Of a DNA stretch of 64,000 nucleotides, positions 44,313-53,811 are shown piece after piece (within the stretch, counting starts at the first letter, position 1; each line of letters starts with the position of its first letter). The DNA comes from Streptomyces sp. NA02950 (lineage in GTDB: Bacteria; Actinomycetota; Actinomycetes; Streptomycetales; Streptomycetaceae), in the NCBI RefSeq assembly GCF_013364155.1, contig NZ_CP054916.1, positions 8,586,001 through 8,650,000 on the forward strand. The letters run 5' to 3'. Position numbers and translations under genes: made by a program. Under the pieces are notes generated by a model that worked only from the letters and a program-made list of their open reading frames with translations, was not told the origin of the DNA and did no database searches.

Positions 44313-46652
44313 CTATCCGCGTCCGGTGTAGGCGCGCAGATGGCGGGCGGTGAGGGTGGTGCCGGTGCCGACCAGCTCGGCCGGGGTGCCGGTGAACACC
44401 ACCTGGCCGCCGTCGTGTCCGGCCCCCGGACCGAGGTCCACGATCCAGTCGGCGTGGGCCATCACGGCCTGGTGGTGCTCGATCACGATCACCGTGTTGC
44501 CGTCGTCCACCAGCCGGTCCAGCAGCTCCAGCAGCTGGTCCACATCGGCCAGATGGAGTCCGGTGGTCGGCTCGTCCAGGATGTAGGTCGTCCCGTTCCT
44601 GGCCATGTGGATGGCCAGCTTGAGCCGCTGGCGTTCGCCGCCGGACAGGGTGGACAACGGCTGGCCGAGGACGAGATAGCCGAGCCCCACCGCGAGCAGC
44701 CGGTCCAGGATCACCCGCGCGTGGCCGGTGGTGAAGAACTCACGGGCCTCGGCCACCGACATCGCCAGGACCTCGCCGATGTTCTTCCCCCGTAGCCGGT
44801 ACGTGAGCACCTCCGGCCGGAACCGCTTGCCCCCGCACTCCTCGCACACCGACGCCACCTCGGCCATCATGGCGAGATCCGTGTAGATCAGGCCGATGCC
44901 CTTGCACGCGGGGCACCCGCCCTCGGAGTTGGCGCTGAACAGACCCGGCCGTACCCGGTTGGCCTTGGCGAACGCCGCCCGGACCGGATCCAGCAGCCCG
45001 GTGTACGTGGCCGGGTTGCTGCGGCGGGAGCCGCGGATCGCCGACTGGTCCGCCACGACCACTCCCTCCCGCCCCGTGAGCGAGCCGTGGATCAGCGAGC
45101 TCTTGCCGGATCCGGCGACACCGGTGACCACGGTGAGCACCCCCAGCGGGATGTCCACGCTCACATCGCGCAGATTGTGCGTCCGCGCGCCCCGGATCGG
45201 GAGGTGCCCGACCGGCTGCCGCGCCTTCTCCCGCAGCGGGACCCGGCGGTCCAGACAGCGGCCGGTCAGGGTGTCGGAGGCCCGCAGCCCGGCCAGGTCG
45301 CCCGCGTAGGTGATATGCCCACCGGCCGCGCCCGCCCCGGGACCGAGATCGACCACATGGTCGGCGATCCGGATGGTCTCCGGTTTGTGCTCCACCACGA
45401 GCACCGTGTTGCCCTTGTCGCGCAGCCGCAGCAGCAGCCCGTTCATCCGCTCGATGTCATGCGGATGCAGACCCACCGTAGGCTCGTCGAACACATAGGT
45501 GACATCGGTGAGCGCGGAACCGAGATGGCGGACCATCCGCACCCGCTGGGCCTCACCGCCGGAGAGCGTCCCGGACTCCCGGTCCAGGCTCAGATAGCCC
45601 AGGCCGATCTCCACCAGGGAGTCCAGTGTCTCCCGCAGTGTCTCCAGGACCGGTCCGACGGAGGTGTCCTCGAGGGACCGGACGAACGCGGCCAGATCGC
45701 TGATCTGGAGCGCCGAGCACTCCGCGATCGAGCGGCCGTCGATCAGACAGGACCGGGCCGCCTCGTTCAGCCGGGTGCCGTGGCAGTCAGGGCAGCCGGT
45801 GAGCGCGACCGCCCGGTCGGCGAACGCCCGCACCTGGGGCTGCATCGACTCCCGGTCCTTGGCCAGATAGAGCCGGCGCACCTTGGTGACCAGGCCCTCG
45901 TAGGTGAACTGCTGCGAACCTGCCTTGATCTTGGTGGCGGGCTTGTGGAGGAAGTCCCGCCACTGCTCCGGGGTGTACTCCTTCAGCTTGCGGTCGGGGT
46001 CGTAGAGGCCCGACTGTGCCATCACCTGCCAGTGCCAGCTGTCCACCGCGAACCCGGGGACGGTGATCGCCCCTTCGTTCAACGACAGCTCCCGGTCCAC
46101 CAGTTGACCGATGTCGATCTCGGACACCCGGCCCAGACCCTCGCACGAGGGGCACATCCCCTCGGCCGTGTTGAAGCTGAACGCCATCGGCGGGCCGACC
46201 GCGGGGGAGCCGAGACGGCTGTACAGGATCCGCAGCAGGGTGTGGGCGTCGGTGGCGGTGCCCACGGTGGAACGGGAGTTGGCGCCCATCCGCTCCTGGT
46301 CCACGATGATCGCGGCGCTCAGATTGCGCAGCGCGTCCACATCGGGACGGGCCTGGGACGGCATGAAGTACTGGACGAACGCCGTATAGGTCTCGTTGAT
46401 CAGCCGCCGCGACTCCGCGGCGATGGTGTCGAACACCAGCGAGGACTTACCGGAGCCGGAAACCCCGGTGAACACGGTGAGCCGCCGCTTGGGGATGTCG
46501 AGGGAGACACCGGTGAGGTTGTTCTCGCGGGCACCACGCACCTGGATCAGATCATGGCTGTCCGCGGCGGTGCGGTCCGGGGCGGGGAGCACCGGGTCCG
46601 ATATCGGCGGAGGGCAGGGGGAAAGGGCGGAGTTGTCGTAGCTGATATCCAT
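44313..46652 (-). CDS. UvrA-like ABC-ATPase (UvrA2/DrrC type)
   Basis: A 779-residue soluble double ABC protein. NBD1: Walker [11 protein letters not shown] (about 62-71), zinc-binding CPSCEGLG and CPDCHGTR, signature LSGGEAQR, Walker [15 protein letters not shown]2: [18 protein letters not shown] and [28 protein letters not shown]. It is about 160 residues shorter than canonical UvrA, and the UvrB-interaction region is reduced, as in UvrA2/DrrC proteins linked to tolerance of DNA-binding drugs and DNA damage. ATG 46652 is the first credible start; a perfect inverted repeat lies 3 nt upstream of it. It is divergent from a double-MerR regulator, which probably controls it. Confidence 0.92.
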   Translation of the reverse strand: MDISYDNSALSPCPPPISDPVLPAPDRTAADSHDLIQVRGARENNLTGVSLDIPKRRLTVFTGVSGSGKSSLVFDTIAAESRRLINETYTAFVQYFMPSQARPDVDALRNLSAAIIVDQERMGANSRSTVGTATDAHTLLRILYSRLGSPAVGPPMAFSFNTAEGMCPSCEGLGRVSEIDIGQLVDRELSLNEGAITVPGFAVDSWHWQVMAQSGLYDPDRKLKEYTPEQWRDFLHKPATKIKAGSQQFTYEGLVTKVRRLYLAKDRESMQPQVRAFADRAVALTGCPDCHGTRLNEAARSCLIDGRSIAECSALQISDLAAFVRSLEDTSVGPVLETLRETLDSLVEIGLGYLSLDRESGTLSGGEAQRVRMVRHLGSALTDVTYVFDEPTVGLHPHDIERMNGLLLRLRDKGNTVLVVEHKPETIRIADHVVDLGPGAGAAGGHITYAGDLAGLRASDTLTGRCLDRRVPLREKARQPVGHLPIRGARTHNLRDVSVDIPLGVLTVVTGVAGSGKSSLIHGSLTGREGVVVADQSAIRGSRRSNPATYTGLLDPVRAAFAKANRVRPGLFSANSEGGCPACKGIGLIYTDLAMMAEVASVCEECGGKRFRPEVLTYRLRGKNIGEVLAMSVAEAREFFTTGHARVILDRLLAVGLGYLVLGQPLSTLSGGERQRLKLAIHMARNGTTYILDEPTTGLHLADVDQLLELLDRLVDDGNTVIVIEHHQAVMAHADWIVDLGPGAGHDGGQVVFTGTPAELVGTGTTLTARHLRAYTGRG

Positions 46653-46654
46653 GG

Positions 46655-46674
46655 CTTCAAGTGTTTCATTGAAG
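46655..46674. promoter_or_regulatory. Inverted repeat upstream of UvrA-like gene
   Basis: CTTCAA (46655-46660), eight bases, TTGAAG (46669-46674) is a perfect dyad just upstream of the UvrA-like start codon. Its size suits a MerR-family dimer. TGAAG recurs at 46683-46687. Confidence 0.5.
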
Positions 46675-46788
46675 TACCAGTGAAGACTTATGCCGCAATC
46701 CGCGCACGGCACACGGGGGAACCGGGGGGATAACCTTCAACTCCCCGTGAAACCCCCGACAGCAAGCCCCGCCGGGAGGGCCGTGCCC

Positions 46789-47520
46789 ATGAGCACCCAG
46801 CACACCGCACTGCGCCCGATCGATCTGGCGCGCCTGGTGGGTGTCTCCACCCAGCAGATCCGCAACTACGTCGACGCGCGCATCCTGCCCCCGGCCGAGC
46901 GCACCCCTTCCGGCTACCGCAGGCTCGACACCCGGCACCGCCGGGCGCTGCTCACCCACCGGGCGCTGCTGAAGGGGTACGGGGCGGACACCGCCCGCGC
47001 GGTGATGCGCGCCGTCCACGACGACGACCTGCCGCTGGCCCTCACCCTCGTCAACGCCGCCCACGCCGCCCTGCACGAACAGCGGCTCTCCCTCCAAGCC
47101 GCGGGCGAGGCGCTGGAGACGATCGCCGAGCAGTCCCCGGACGCCACCTCGGTACCCCGCTCGGGTCTGCGCATCGGGGAGGTCGCCGCCCGGCTCGGCG
47201 TCCGTACCTCGGCCCTGCGGGTGTGGGAGTCCTTCGGACTGCTGACCCCGCAGCGTGAGCCGATCACCGGGTACCGCCGCTACAACTCGGTCGACGTACG
47301 GGACGCGCGGATGGTCAGCCTGCTCCGGCAGGGCCGCTACCCCCTGCCCCAGATCCGTCCCGTCCTCGACGGACTGCGCCGGACCGGCGGCAGCGAGGCG
47401 CTGCGCGCCGCCATCGCCCAGCGCCAGGAGGAGCTGACCCGGCGCGCCACGGCCATGCTCGAGGGCTCCGGACGGCTGCATGACTACATCACGGGACATC
47501 AGATGCCGGAGGACCGATGA
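46789..47520 (+). CDS. Regulator with two tandem MerR DNA-binding domains
   Basis: A 243-residue protein with two MerR-type winged helices. The first spans residues 9-48 (IDLARLVGVSTQQIRNYVDARILPP, then GYRRLD); the second spans about 127-195 (RIGEVAARLGVRTSALRVWESFGLLTP, then GYRRYN). A helical linker (about 55-120) separates them. Ordinary MerR proteins have one such domain and a dimerising coiled coil. The protein ends with a short helix. ATG 46789 has GGGAGGG 8 nt upstream. It is divergent from the UvrA-like gene and most likely autoregulates and controls that gene through the dyad at 46655-46674 (inference). Confidence 0.9.
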   Translation: MSTQHTALRPIDLARLVGVSTQQIRNYVDARILPPAERTPSGYRRLDTRHRRALLTHRALLKGYGADTARAVMRAVHDDDLPLALTLVNAAHAALHEQRLSLQAAGEALETIAEQSPDATSVPRSGLRIGEVAARLGVRTSALRVWESFGLLTPQREPITGYRRYNSVDVRDARMVSLLRQGRYPLPQIRPVLDGLRRTGGSEALRAAIAQRQEELTRRATAMLEGSGRLHDYITGHQMPEDR

Positions 47521-47577
47521 GTTTGTCCGGAGGTGGCGGTCGGTACAGGTAAACACTCCCACGAGCAGGAGGCTCCG

Positions 47578-48060
47578 ATGGCCACTGACGGATTCACCAC
47601 GTGCCTGTGGTTCGACGGCCGGGCCGAAGAGGCGGCCCAGTTCTACGTCTCGATCTTCAAGAACTCCCGCATCGGACGCGTCAGCCGGTACACCGAGGCC
47701 GGGCCCGGTCCCGCCGGTTCGGTGCTGACCGTCGACTTCGAGGCCAACGGCCAGAAGTTCGTCGCGCTCAACGGTGGCCCTGAGTTCACCTTCAACGAGG
47801 CCGTGTCCTTCCAGATCCACTGCGCCGACCAGGAGGAGGTGGACCACTACTGGACCAAGCTCACCGAGGGCGGCGGCGAGGAGGTCGCCTGCGGCTGGCT
47901 CAGGGACAAGTTCGGGGTGTCGTGGCAGGTCGTGCCGTCCGTCCTGATGGACCTCGTCACCGATGAGGATCCGCAGAAGGCCAAGCGCGCCACCGAGGCC
48001 ATGCTCTCGATGAAGAAGCTGGACATCGCAGCGCTGAAGAAGGCACACGCGGGCGAGTAG
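47578..48060 (+). CDS. PhnB-like VOC-fold protein
   Basis: A 160-residue vicinal-oxygen-chelate fold protein of the PhnB/3-demethylubiquinone methyltransferase-like group. The characteristic start FTTCLWFDGRAEEAAQFYVSIFKNS, the FVALNGGPEFTFNEAVSFQI segment and the C-terminal DKFGVSWQVVP are visible, with the end rich in Lys and Ala (AMLSMKKLDIAALKKA). These proteins bind small molecules; many lack a known reaction. ATG 47578 has AGGAGG 6 nt upstream. It follows the MerR-type gene by 57 bp on the same strand and may be cotranscribed with it. Confidence 0.92.
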   Translation: MATDGFTTCLWFDGRAEEAAQFYVSIFKNSRIGRVSRYTEAGPGPAGSVLTVDFEANGQKFVALNGGPEFTFNEAVSFQIHCADQEEVDHYWTKLTEGGGEEVACGWLRDKFGVSWQVVPSVLMDLVTDEDPQKAKRATEAMLSMKKLDIAALKKAHAGE

Positions 48061-48079
48061 CCGGAAGGCGCACCCTGAT

Positions 48080-48118
48080 CGGCTCCGCACCGGTCCGGAA
48101 GGCACCGGCGCGGAGCCG
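48080..48118. terminator. Bidirectional hairpin between VOC and dehydratase genes
   Basis: CGGCTCCGCACCGGT (48080-48094) and ACCGGCGCGGAGCCG (48104-48118) pair over 15 bp with one mismatch and a 9-nt loop. Confidence 0.7.
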
Positions 48119-48125
48119 GGTGCCG

Positions 48126-49082
48126 TCAGCGGGTGGCACCGCGCACCAGATCGCCCGGGTCGGTGTTGGCACCGCACAGCACCACGGCGATCCGCTCCCC
48201 GGCGCGGGGGGTGTACGCACCGGAGGTGATGGCCGCGAGCGCGGTGGCCGCGGCGTGCTCCACCGCGAGCCCGCGGTCGTCCCACAGGGCCTGCCGCGCC
48301 GTGACGATCGCCGCATCGGGCACCAGCACGGACCGCACCCCGTCCTTGCGCGCCCACTCCAGTGCCATCGCCGACGCCCGGGGCGCCCCCAGGGAGTCCG
48401 CCGCGACCGAGTCGACGGGCACGTCGACCACCTCACCGGCCTCCAGCGCCGCGTTCAGCGCCCGGCAGCGCTCCGGCTCCACCGCGACCACCCCCACCCC
48501 GTGCTCCAGCGCGGACACCGCGACCCCGGTGAACAGACCGCCGCCGCCGGCCGACACCACCACGGTGTCCAGCTCCGGCAGCAGCTGGTGGATCTCCTCC
48601 ATGAGGGTGCCCGCTCCGGCGGCGATCAGCGGATGGTCGTAGGCGTGCGACGGGAGCGCTCCGGTCTCGGCGGCGTACTTCCGCGAGGCGTCCAGCGCGT
48701 CCGCGTACGCGGTGCCCACCTGATGGACCTCCGCGCCCAGTCCGCGCAGCTTCGCCACCTTGACCTCGGGCGCGGTCTCGGGCACGAACACCGCGGCGGG
48801 CACGGAGTGGCGCGCGGCCGCCCAGGCGCACGCCAGACCGGCGTTCCCGCCCGAGGCGATCACCACACCCGCCTCCGGCAGGCTGCCCGCCTCGGCGTGG
48901 CCGCGGAGGAAGGTGAACGCGCCACGAGCCTTGAAGGAGCCGGTGTGCTGGAGGAACTCCAGCGCCAGCCACCCCCGGGCCGTGCCGAGGGCCCCTTCGT
49001 CCACCGGGGCGAGGGCGACGGGACGGACCTGCCCCGCCACCCGCCGCGCCGCCGCCCGTACGTCCTGATAGGTCACGGTCAC
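48126..49082 (-). CDS. PLP-dependent threonine/serine dehydratase family protein
   Basis: A 318-residue fold-type II PLP enzyme. Lys51 in HTGSFKARGA forms the Schiff base; ASGGNAG (76-82) and the phosphate-binding SAGGGGLFTG (177-186) loops are typical of threonine dehydratases and related lyases; the C-terminal VVLCGANTDP matches the cofactor-ring-binding segment. There is no ACT domain, so it is not the isoleucine-regulated IlvA but a catabolic or side-activity enzyme. GTG 49082 has AGGAGG 7 nt upstream. It is divergent from a TetR gene, with a palindrome in between that likely makes it that regulator's target. Confidence 0.92.
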   Translation of the reverse strand: MTVTYQDVRAAARRVAGQVRPVALAPVDEGALGTARGWLALEFLQHTGSFKARGAFTFLRGHAEAGSLPEAGVVIASGGNAGLACAWAAARHSVPAAVFVPETAPEVKVAKLRGLGAEVHQVGTAYADALDASRKYAAETGALPSHAYDHPLIAAGAGTLMEEIHQLLPELDTVVVSAGGGGLFTGVAVSALEHGVGVVAVEPERCRALNAALEAGEVVDVPVDSVAADSLGAPRASAMALEWARKDGVRSVLVPDAAIVTARQALWDDRGLAVEHAAATALAAITSGAYTPRAGERIAVVLCGANTDPGDLVRGATR

Positions 49083-49103
49083 GGGGACACCTCCTGGTCT
49101 GAA

Positions 49104-49122
49104 ACACTGTATCGACCAGTGT
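49104..49122. promoter_or_regulatory. Candidate TetR operator
   Basis: ACACTG (49104-49109), seven bases, CAGTGT (49117-49122) is a perfect dyad in the 77-bp divergent gap. TGTATCGACCA overlapping it recurs as TGTACCGACCA downstream (about 49132-49142), giving a second possible site. Confidence 0.6.
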
Positions 49123-49159
49123 ACGTTCCGGTGTACCGACCATTCGCTACGCTGTCCCC

Positions 49160-49813
49160 GTGAGGAGCGCGCGAGGGAAGACCCCGGAATCCGGTCGGCC
49201 GACGCTGGATGCCATCGCCGACACGGCCCTGGCGGTCATCGACGAGGACGGGCCCGAGGCCCTGAGCTTCCGCGCCGTGGCCCAGCGCCTCGGCGTCTCC
49301 CACGCCACCGTCTTCCGGCGCTGCGGCGATCTGGACGGACTACTGGCAGCCTGCGCGGACCGCCTCGCCGCCGAGCTGCCCGAGGTGGCCGCGGACACCG
49401 GCTGGGCCACCGCCACCGAGATCCGGTTCCACGCGCTCTACGAGGTGCTGACCGCACATCCGGGGCTGGCGGCGCTGCGCGCGGGCCACGCCTGGTTCGG
49501 CCCGCGGATGCTTGGCCGGCTGGTCGAACCCCAGCTCGCCCACAGCCTCGCCGCCGGGATGACACCGAAGGCCGCGATCGAGACCTACCGGCGGATGTAT
49601 CTGTTCACCCTCGGCGCCGTCGCCTTCGTGGACCACCGCGACACGAAGCGGGCGGTGGCCACCGCCCGCGCCGCGCTCGCCGCGCTGGACCCCGAGGACT
49701 TCCCGGTGCTGACCGGCCATCTGGCCGCCGTCCTCCCGGCGATGACCGACCACCGGATCTACGCGGACGGGCTGCGCCAGCTGATCGACGCCGCGGTGGC
49801 CGAACACCTGTGA
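49160..49813 (+). CDS. TetR-family transcriptional regulator
   Basis: A 217-residue regulator. The N-terminal helix-turn-helix lies at about 15-60 (LDAIADTALAVIDEDGPEALSFRAVAQRLGVSHATVFRRCGDLDGLLAA), followed by an all-helical ligand and dimer domain. Tyr is replaced by Phe-Arg in the usual LYRHF-type recognition segment (ATVFRRCGD). GTG 49160 is the only early start that keeps the whole helix-turn-helix. It is divergent from the dehydratase gene and probably represses both through the dyad at 49104-49122; its ligand may be an amino acid or related metabolite (guess). Confidence 0.92.
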   Translation: MRSARGKTPESGRPTLDAIADTALAVIDEDGPEALSFRAVAQRLGVSHATVFRRCGDLDGLLAACADRLAAELPEVAADTGWATATEIRFHALYEVLTAHPGLAALRAGHAWFGPRMLGRLVEPQLAHSLAAGMTPKAAIETYRRMYLFTLGAVAFVDHRDTKRAVATARAALAALDPEDFPVLTGHLAAVLPAMTDHRIYADGLRQLIDAAVAEHL

Positions 49814-50003
49814 CCCCGGACGGCCCCCGCGGAACAGGGCCTGAGCGTCCACGCCCGGCCGCACGCCACCAGTGCGACGCGCGGCCGGGGTTGCTGATGA
49901 CCTATGGGATGACGCCGTTGCCCCCGCACCTGGGGCACCTCCGGGTATGCGTCGGCCCGGCGTCCGCTCGGAGCCGCGGCCGGGCCGGCTGAGTTCTGGG
50001 CCA

Positions 50004-50189
50004 CTACGTCTGTGTCGGCCAGACCAGCGCCTGGGCGACGATGACGTTCTCACCGTTGAAGGTGATGGCGGGGCCTTCGTGCAGTTCGTAGCCAAGGCCA
50101 ATCGCTTCGCTCACACGTTGGCAGAACCCGGCGTCGTCCGGGCCGGTCAAGACTCGGTAGGCGGGCAATCCGTCTGGTGGTGTGCTCAT
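50004..50189 (-). CDS. DUF1737-type small protein
   Basis: A 61-residue protein. The core YRVLTGPDDAGFCQRVSEAI, GYELHEGPAITFNGENVIVAQAL matches the DUF1737 pattern of small cytoplasmic proteins of unknown function. ATG 50189 is chosen because the family begins just before YRVLTG; an ATG at 50231 adds 14 residues that do not look conserved. No operon partner. Confidence 0.78.
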   Translation of the reverse strand: MSTPPDGLPAYRVLTGPDDAGFCQRVSEAIGLGYELHEGPAITFNGENVIVAQALVWPTQT

Positions 50190-50668
50190 GGGAAGAAGGA
50201 TCCCAGACCCGCCCGCCCAACGCGCCAGCATGTCCAGCAGCCAGTGTCAGCGGCGGCGCAAGAGTCAGGCGAGCGCACTTCGGTCACCGGTCAGCGCCTC
50301 GCCTTCGGCGGGCGCACATGGTGGCGCGCCGGGGGCCGCGCAGCCCACGCAGATCGGGTAGGGGCGAGACCACGGTACGCCGTGCGCGTGAACGGCGTCA
50401 TCCGCGGAGCGGCGTACGGCCGAGGGATCAGACCTTCCTCGGGCGGAAGCGCGGGGGCAGTGTGACGTGGTTGCACACGCACGAGTCCGAGGATGCGCGG
50501 GAGACGCGCGCGGCGATGACCTCGACGCCCCGGCCCGACGGCGGGGGATGTGGGCTCCGTGCCGTGCGGTGACGAGAACGGGGTGGAATTCACACCGAGT
50601 CCACAAGACCCCCGCCCTGTCCCTCTGTCAGCCTTCCCGAGCTTCCCTGTCTGGGGTTGTGGCGTCGT
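50190..50668. other. Gene-poor stretch
   Basis: About 480 bp with several open frames on both strands, none with family similarity, a ribosome site or consistent codon bias. I see no gene, repeat or convincing promoter here. Confidence 0.5.
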
Positions 50669-50691
50669 GCAGAGGCTCTCTGAGCCTCTGC
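50669..50691 (-). terminator. Hairpin downstream of hypothetical membrane-anchored protein gene
   Basis: GCAGAGGCTC (50669-50678), loop TCT, GAGCCTCTGC (50682-50691) is a perfect 10-bp stem 50 nt beyond the end of the minus-strand gene. Confidence 0.65.
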
Positions 50692-50741
50692 CAGGCTCCC
50701 CGTGGCTCGGTCGACGGAACGAAGCCCTTCCCGCGGAGCGC

Positions 50742-51848
50742 TCAGTGGACCCGGACGTCCGTACAGCCGTGCCGCTTCGCCGACCGCTCCGCGAACGCCT
50801 TGAGCGCCTTGCGGGTGTACGTGTGCGGCCGGCCCGCCGTGCGGGTGGGCATCTTGCTGATGGCGTAGACCGCCGTGGCCGGGGTGCCGGGGCAGCGGGC
50901 CTGGGCCCAGTCGGCGAAGCTGGTCAGCAGGGGCCCGTCGGAGGTGTAGCCCTTCTTGGACGACGTCAGTCTGCGCTGGTCGTCGGCGAAGGTGCCGTAG
51001 AACGCGGACAGCCGGTAGACCGGTTTCGCCGCCTTCTTCCCGGACGTCTCCGGCAGCAGGAAGCAGTCCTCGATCGGGGCACGGGCCACCGAGGTGCCCA
51101 GACTCCGCGGGAGGGAGGAGGTGGCGGGTATCCCCGCACAGGTGCCCTTCGCCGCCGCCAGCGGCGCGGTCCGCTCCGGTCGCACCGGATCCAGCGAGAC
51201 CATCGGCTCCACCGCCGTCACCTCGCCGCCGGGCAGGGCGTCACAGCCCCAGGCGCGGGCCGCGCGCCCGGCGATACCGGTGGTGAGCCGGGCGAGATGG
51301 ATGCGGTGGGCGGCCGTTTCGTAGGAGCGGTCGGTCCAGCTGACGACCGAGGTGGTGAGGCTGTCGCCCTTGCGCGGCCCCGAGGTGTTGCGGCAGTCCA
51401 TGACGACGGTGGCGGTGCCCTCGTCCCGGTCGCCGTCCAGCCAGTGGTTCATCATCCCCGACCAGCCGTGGCCGATCGGGGTGGAGACGAGTGCCAGATA
51501 GTTGTTCTGGTCCCGCTTGGCCTCGGTGTGCGGGGACCACGCCTGGGAGCGCCACTCCATCCGCACGACGGCGCGCTTGCGGTAGCCGTCGCCGACGTCC
51601 AGCCAGCAGATCACCGGGGCCCCGGAGGAGTTGTCCGTGCCGTGGCGGCCGTACCGGGTCGCGGTCTTCAACCGGTCCGCGCCCAGCAGCGACTTCGCCT
51701 CACCCGGGTCCACCGCCCCGCCGCACGCCGCGTCCAGGGCACGGTCGTCCTGCCAGCGGCCGTAGGTGCCGCTCAGGAACAGCCACCCCGCGGCCATGGC
51801 CAGAACCAGTGCCATCACACCCGCTGTCCGGGCCACCTTGCGACGCAT
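50742..51848 (-). CDS. Hypothetical membrane-anchored or secreted protein
   Basis: A 368-residue protein I cannot assign to a functional family. An N-terminal hydrophobic segment (about 8-27, ARTAGVMALVLAMAAGWLFL) follows three basic residues and has no obvious cleavage or lipobox Cys, so it is probably a membrane anchor with the rest outside. The exterior part has eight or so Cys residues (ACGG, ICWL, MDCR, WGCDA, GTCAG, EDCF, ARCPG, HGCTD), suggesting disulfides, and ends with a basic YTRKALKAFAERSAKRHGC helix. It lies downstream of the polyol ABC operon on the same strand (47-bp gap) and may be read from it, though no functional link is visible. Confidence 0.82.
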   Translation of the reverse strand: MRRKVARTAGVMALVLAMAAGWLFLSGTYGRWQDDRALDAACGGAVDPGEAKSLLGADRLKTATRYGRHGTDNSSGAPVICWLDVGDGYRKRAVVRMEWRSQAWSPHTEAKRDQNNYLALVSTPIGHGWSGMMNHWLDGDRDEGTATVVMDCRNTSGPRKGDSLTTSVVSWTDRSYETAAHRIHLARLTTGIAGRAARAWGCDALPGGEVTAVEPMVSLDPVRPERTAPLAAAKGTCAGIPATSSLPRSLGTSVARAPIEDCFLLPETSGKKAAKPVYRLSAFYGTFADDQRRLTSSKKGYTSDGPLLTSFADWAQARCPGTPATAVYAISKMPTRTAGRPHTYTRKALKAFAERSAKRHGCTDVRVH

Positions 51849-51895
51849 CCGCCGGAGACTAGCAGCCGGGCCCGGACCGCGGGGTGGTGGTGTCC

Positions 51896-52951
51896 TCAGC
51901 TGGGCCGCGGCCGCACCACGGCCTTGAGTGCCGTCGGGTCCTGGGCGCCCACCGTCAGCGCCCGCTCGGCCTCCTCCAGGTCGTAGTGATGGGTGGCCAG
52001 AGGGTCGAGTCGCACTTCACCGGAAGCCGCCAGCGCGATCGCGGTCGGCCAGGTGTTGGCGTACCGGAACGTGCCGGTGACCTCGATCTCGAAGTTCTGC
52101 ACATGCGCCAGAGGCAGTGGGACCGAGTCCCCGCCCATGCCGACCAGCACCGCGCGCCCGGCCCGGCCGACGGTGCGGATGGCCTCGTCGGCCACCGCCG
52201 GTACCCCGGAACACTCCACCAGCACATCGGGGGTGAAACCGGTGTCGGCGAGCGGGGTGGTGCGCACATCGACGGCGCCGGTGGCGCCCAATTCCCGTGC
52301 GGCGGCGAGGCGATGGGGTTCCACATCGGTGACCACGACCTCGGCGGCGCCGAACGCCCGCGCCGTCTGGGCGGCGATCAGACCGATCGGCCCGGCACCG
52401 GTGACCAGTACCCGGGAACCGGCGGTGACACGCCCCTTGCGGCACGCCCACACGCCGACCGACAGCGGCTCCAGCAGGGCGGCCGCGTCGGGCGTAAGGG
52501 TGTCGGGCACCGGATGGGCGAAGTCCTCGTCGACGGCGACGTATTCGCACAGCGCGCCGTCCACCGGCGGAGTGGCGTAGAAGGACACCTCGGGGCAGAG
52601 GTTGTAGCGGCCGTGGCGGCACTGGGCGCACCGTCCGCACGGTACGCCCGGTTCCAGGGACACCAGTTGTCCCGGTGTGTGGCGCCTCGCCCCGGGGCCG
52701 AGGGCGACCACGGTGCCGCTGGGTTCATGGCCCAGCACCATGGGGGCGCGGACGACGAAGTCGCCGATCCTGCCGTGTTCGTAGTAGTGCACATCCGAGC
52801 CGCAGATGCCGACCGCTTCGATGCGGACCAGGACCTGGCCGGGGCGGGGGCGGGGCACCGGGCGCCGCCGGATCTCCAGTTGTCCGGGGGCGTGGAGCAC
52901 CGCGGCGCGCATGGTGTCGGGGATGTCGGAGGGCAGGGCGTCGGCGGTCAT
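51896..52951 (-). CDS. Zinc-dependent polyol (sorbitol/xylitol-type) dehydrogenase
   Basis: A 351-residue medium-chain dehydrogenase. Catalytic zinc ligands Cys (GICGSDVHYYEHG, near residue 42) and His-Glu (GHEPSG, near 67) are present, and a structural zinc site with four Cys is in GVPCGRCAQCRHGRYNLC. The Rossmann motif GAGPIG is followed by TDVEPHR, whose Asp favours NAD. This pattern fits sorbitol/xylitol/L-iditol 2-dehydrogenases. ATG 52951 overlaps the stop of the upstream permease (ATGA). As the last gene of the ABC importer operon it likely oxidises the imported polyol to a ketose. Confidence 0.94.
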   Translation of the reverse strand: MTADALPSDIPDTMRAAVLHAPGQLEIRRRPVPRPRPGQVLVRIEAVGICGSDVHYYEHGRIGDFVVRAPMVLGHEPSGTVVALGPGARRHTPGQLVSLEPGVPCGRCAQCRHGRYNLCPEVSFYATPPVDGALCEYVAVDEDFAHPVPDTLTPDAAALLEPLSVGVWACRKGRVTAGSRVLVTGAGPIGLIAAQTARAFGAAEVVVTDVEPHRLAAARELGATGAVDVRTTPLADTGFTPDVLVECSGVPAVADEAIRTVGRAGRAVLVGMGGDSVPLPLAHVQNFEIEVTGTFRYANTWPTAIALAASGEVRLDPLATHHYDLEEAERALTVGAQDPTALKAVVRPRPS

Positions 52952-53811
52952 TCTCCGGTCACGGCTCCCATGGTCAGGCCGGTGACCAGCCACCGGCGTA
53001 CGGCAAGGCCGACGAGCATCATCGGGACCACCACGACGGTGCCGATGGCGGTCAGCTGGCCCCAGTCGATACCGGTCTGGGTGACCAGCTGACTGGCGGC
53101 GATGGGCAGGGTCTGGGTACGCGGTCCACTGAGGACCAGGGCGAAGGCGTAGTCGTTCCATGAGAAGACCAGGCACAGGACGAAGGTGGTGACCAGCCCT
53201 GGGCGGGTCAGCGGCAGGATCACATGGCGGAACGCCTGCCACGGGGTGCACCCGGCCACCTGGGCCGACTCCTCCAGCGCCGGGGGGAGTTGCGCGAAGA
53301 AGGCGTTCAGCAGCCAGATCGCGAACGGCAGATTGAAGCTGAGGTAGGCCAGCACCAGACCGGGCAGGGTGTCGATCAGCCCCAGCACCCGGAAGATCAG
53401 GAAGATCGGCAGGACCACGGCGGCGATCGGCGCCATCCGGGTGGAGATGATCCAGAACGACAGGTGGTGCTTGCCCCGCCACTTGGTCCGGGCCAGACCG
53501 TATCCGGCCAGCGCCCCGAGGGCGGTGGCCAGCAGGGCCGAACAGCCCGCGGCGACCACGCTGTTGCGCAGATGCGGCCACAGGTTGTTGCCGCCGCCGA
53601 AGAGGTTGCGGTAGTTGTCCAGGGTGGGGCCGAACCACACATCGGGGGTGGCCGCGGTGACCTCGGCCGTGGACTTGAAGGACGACAGCAGCATCCAGCC
53701 GAGCGGGACCACCGTCCATATCAGCGCGGTCGCGACAAGCACACGGACCACGACGCGTGAGCCGCGGCTGCCGCGCTCCAGTGGCGCGGCACCGGTGGTG
53801 GAGGCGGTCAT
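52948..53811 (-). CDS. Sugar/polyol ABC transporter permease (MalG type)
   Basis: A 287-residue inner membrane subunit with six predicted helices. The cytoplasmic EAA loop, EESAQVAGCTPWQAFRHVILPL (about 190-211), docks an ATPase. The sequence resembles MalG/SmoG-like permeases of CUT1 importers. ATG 53811 overlaps the stop of the partner permease by 4 bp and its own stop overlaps the dehydrogenase start. No ATPase gene is in the operon. Confidence 0.94.
   Translation of the reverse strand: MTASTTGAAPLERGSRGSRVVVRVLVATALIWTVVPLGWMLLSSFKSTAEVTAATPDVWFGPTLDNYRNLFGGGNNLWPHLRNSVVAAGCSALLATALGALAGYGLARTKWRGKHHLSFWIISTRMAPIAAVVLPIFLIFRVLGLIDTLPGLVLAYLSFNLPFAIWLLNAFFAQLPPALEESAQVAGCTPWQAFRHVILPLTRPGLVTTFVLCLVFSWNDYAFALVLSGPRTQTLPIAASQLVTQTGIDWGQLTAIGTVVVVPMMLVGLAVRRWLVTGLTMGAVTGE

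Noticed and set aside
50291..50593. Minus-strand frame of about 100 codons in the gene-poor stretch
   Set aside because: Arg/Pro-rich composition typical of out-of-frame GC-rich DNA; no start signal or homology pattern.
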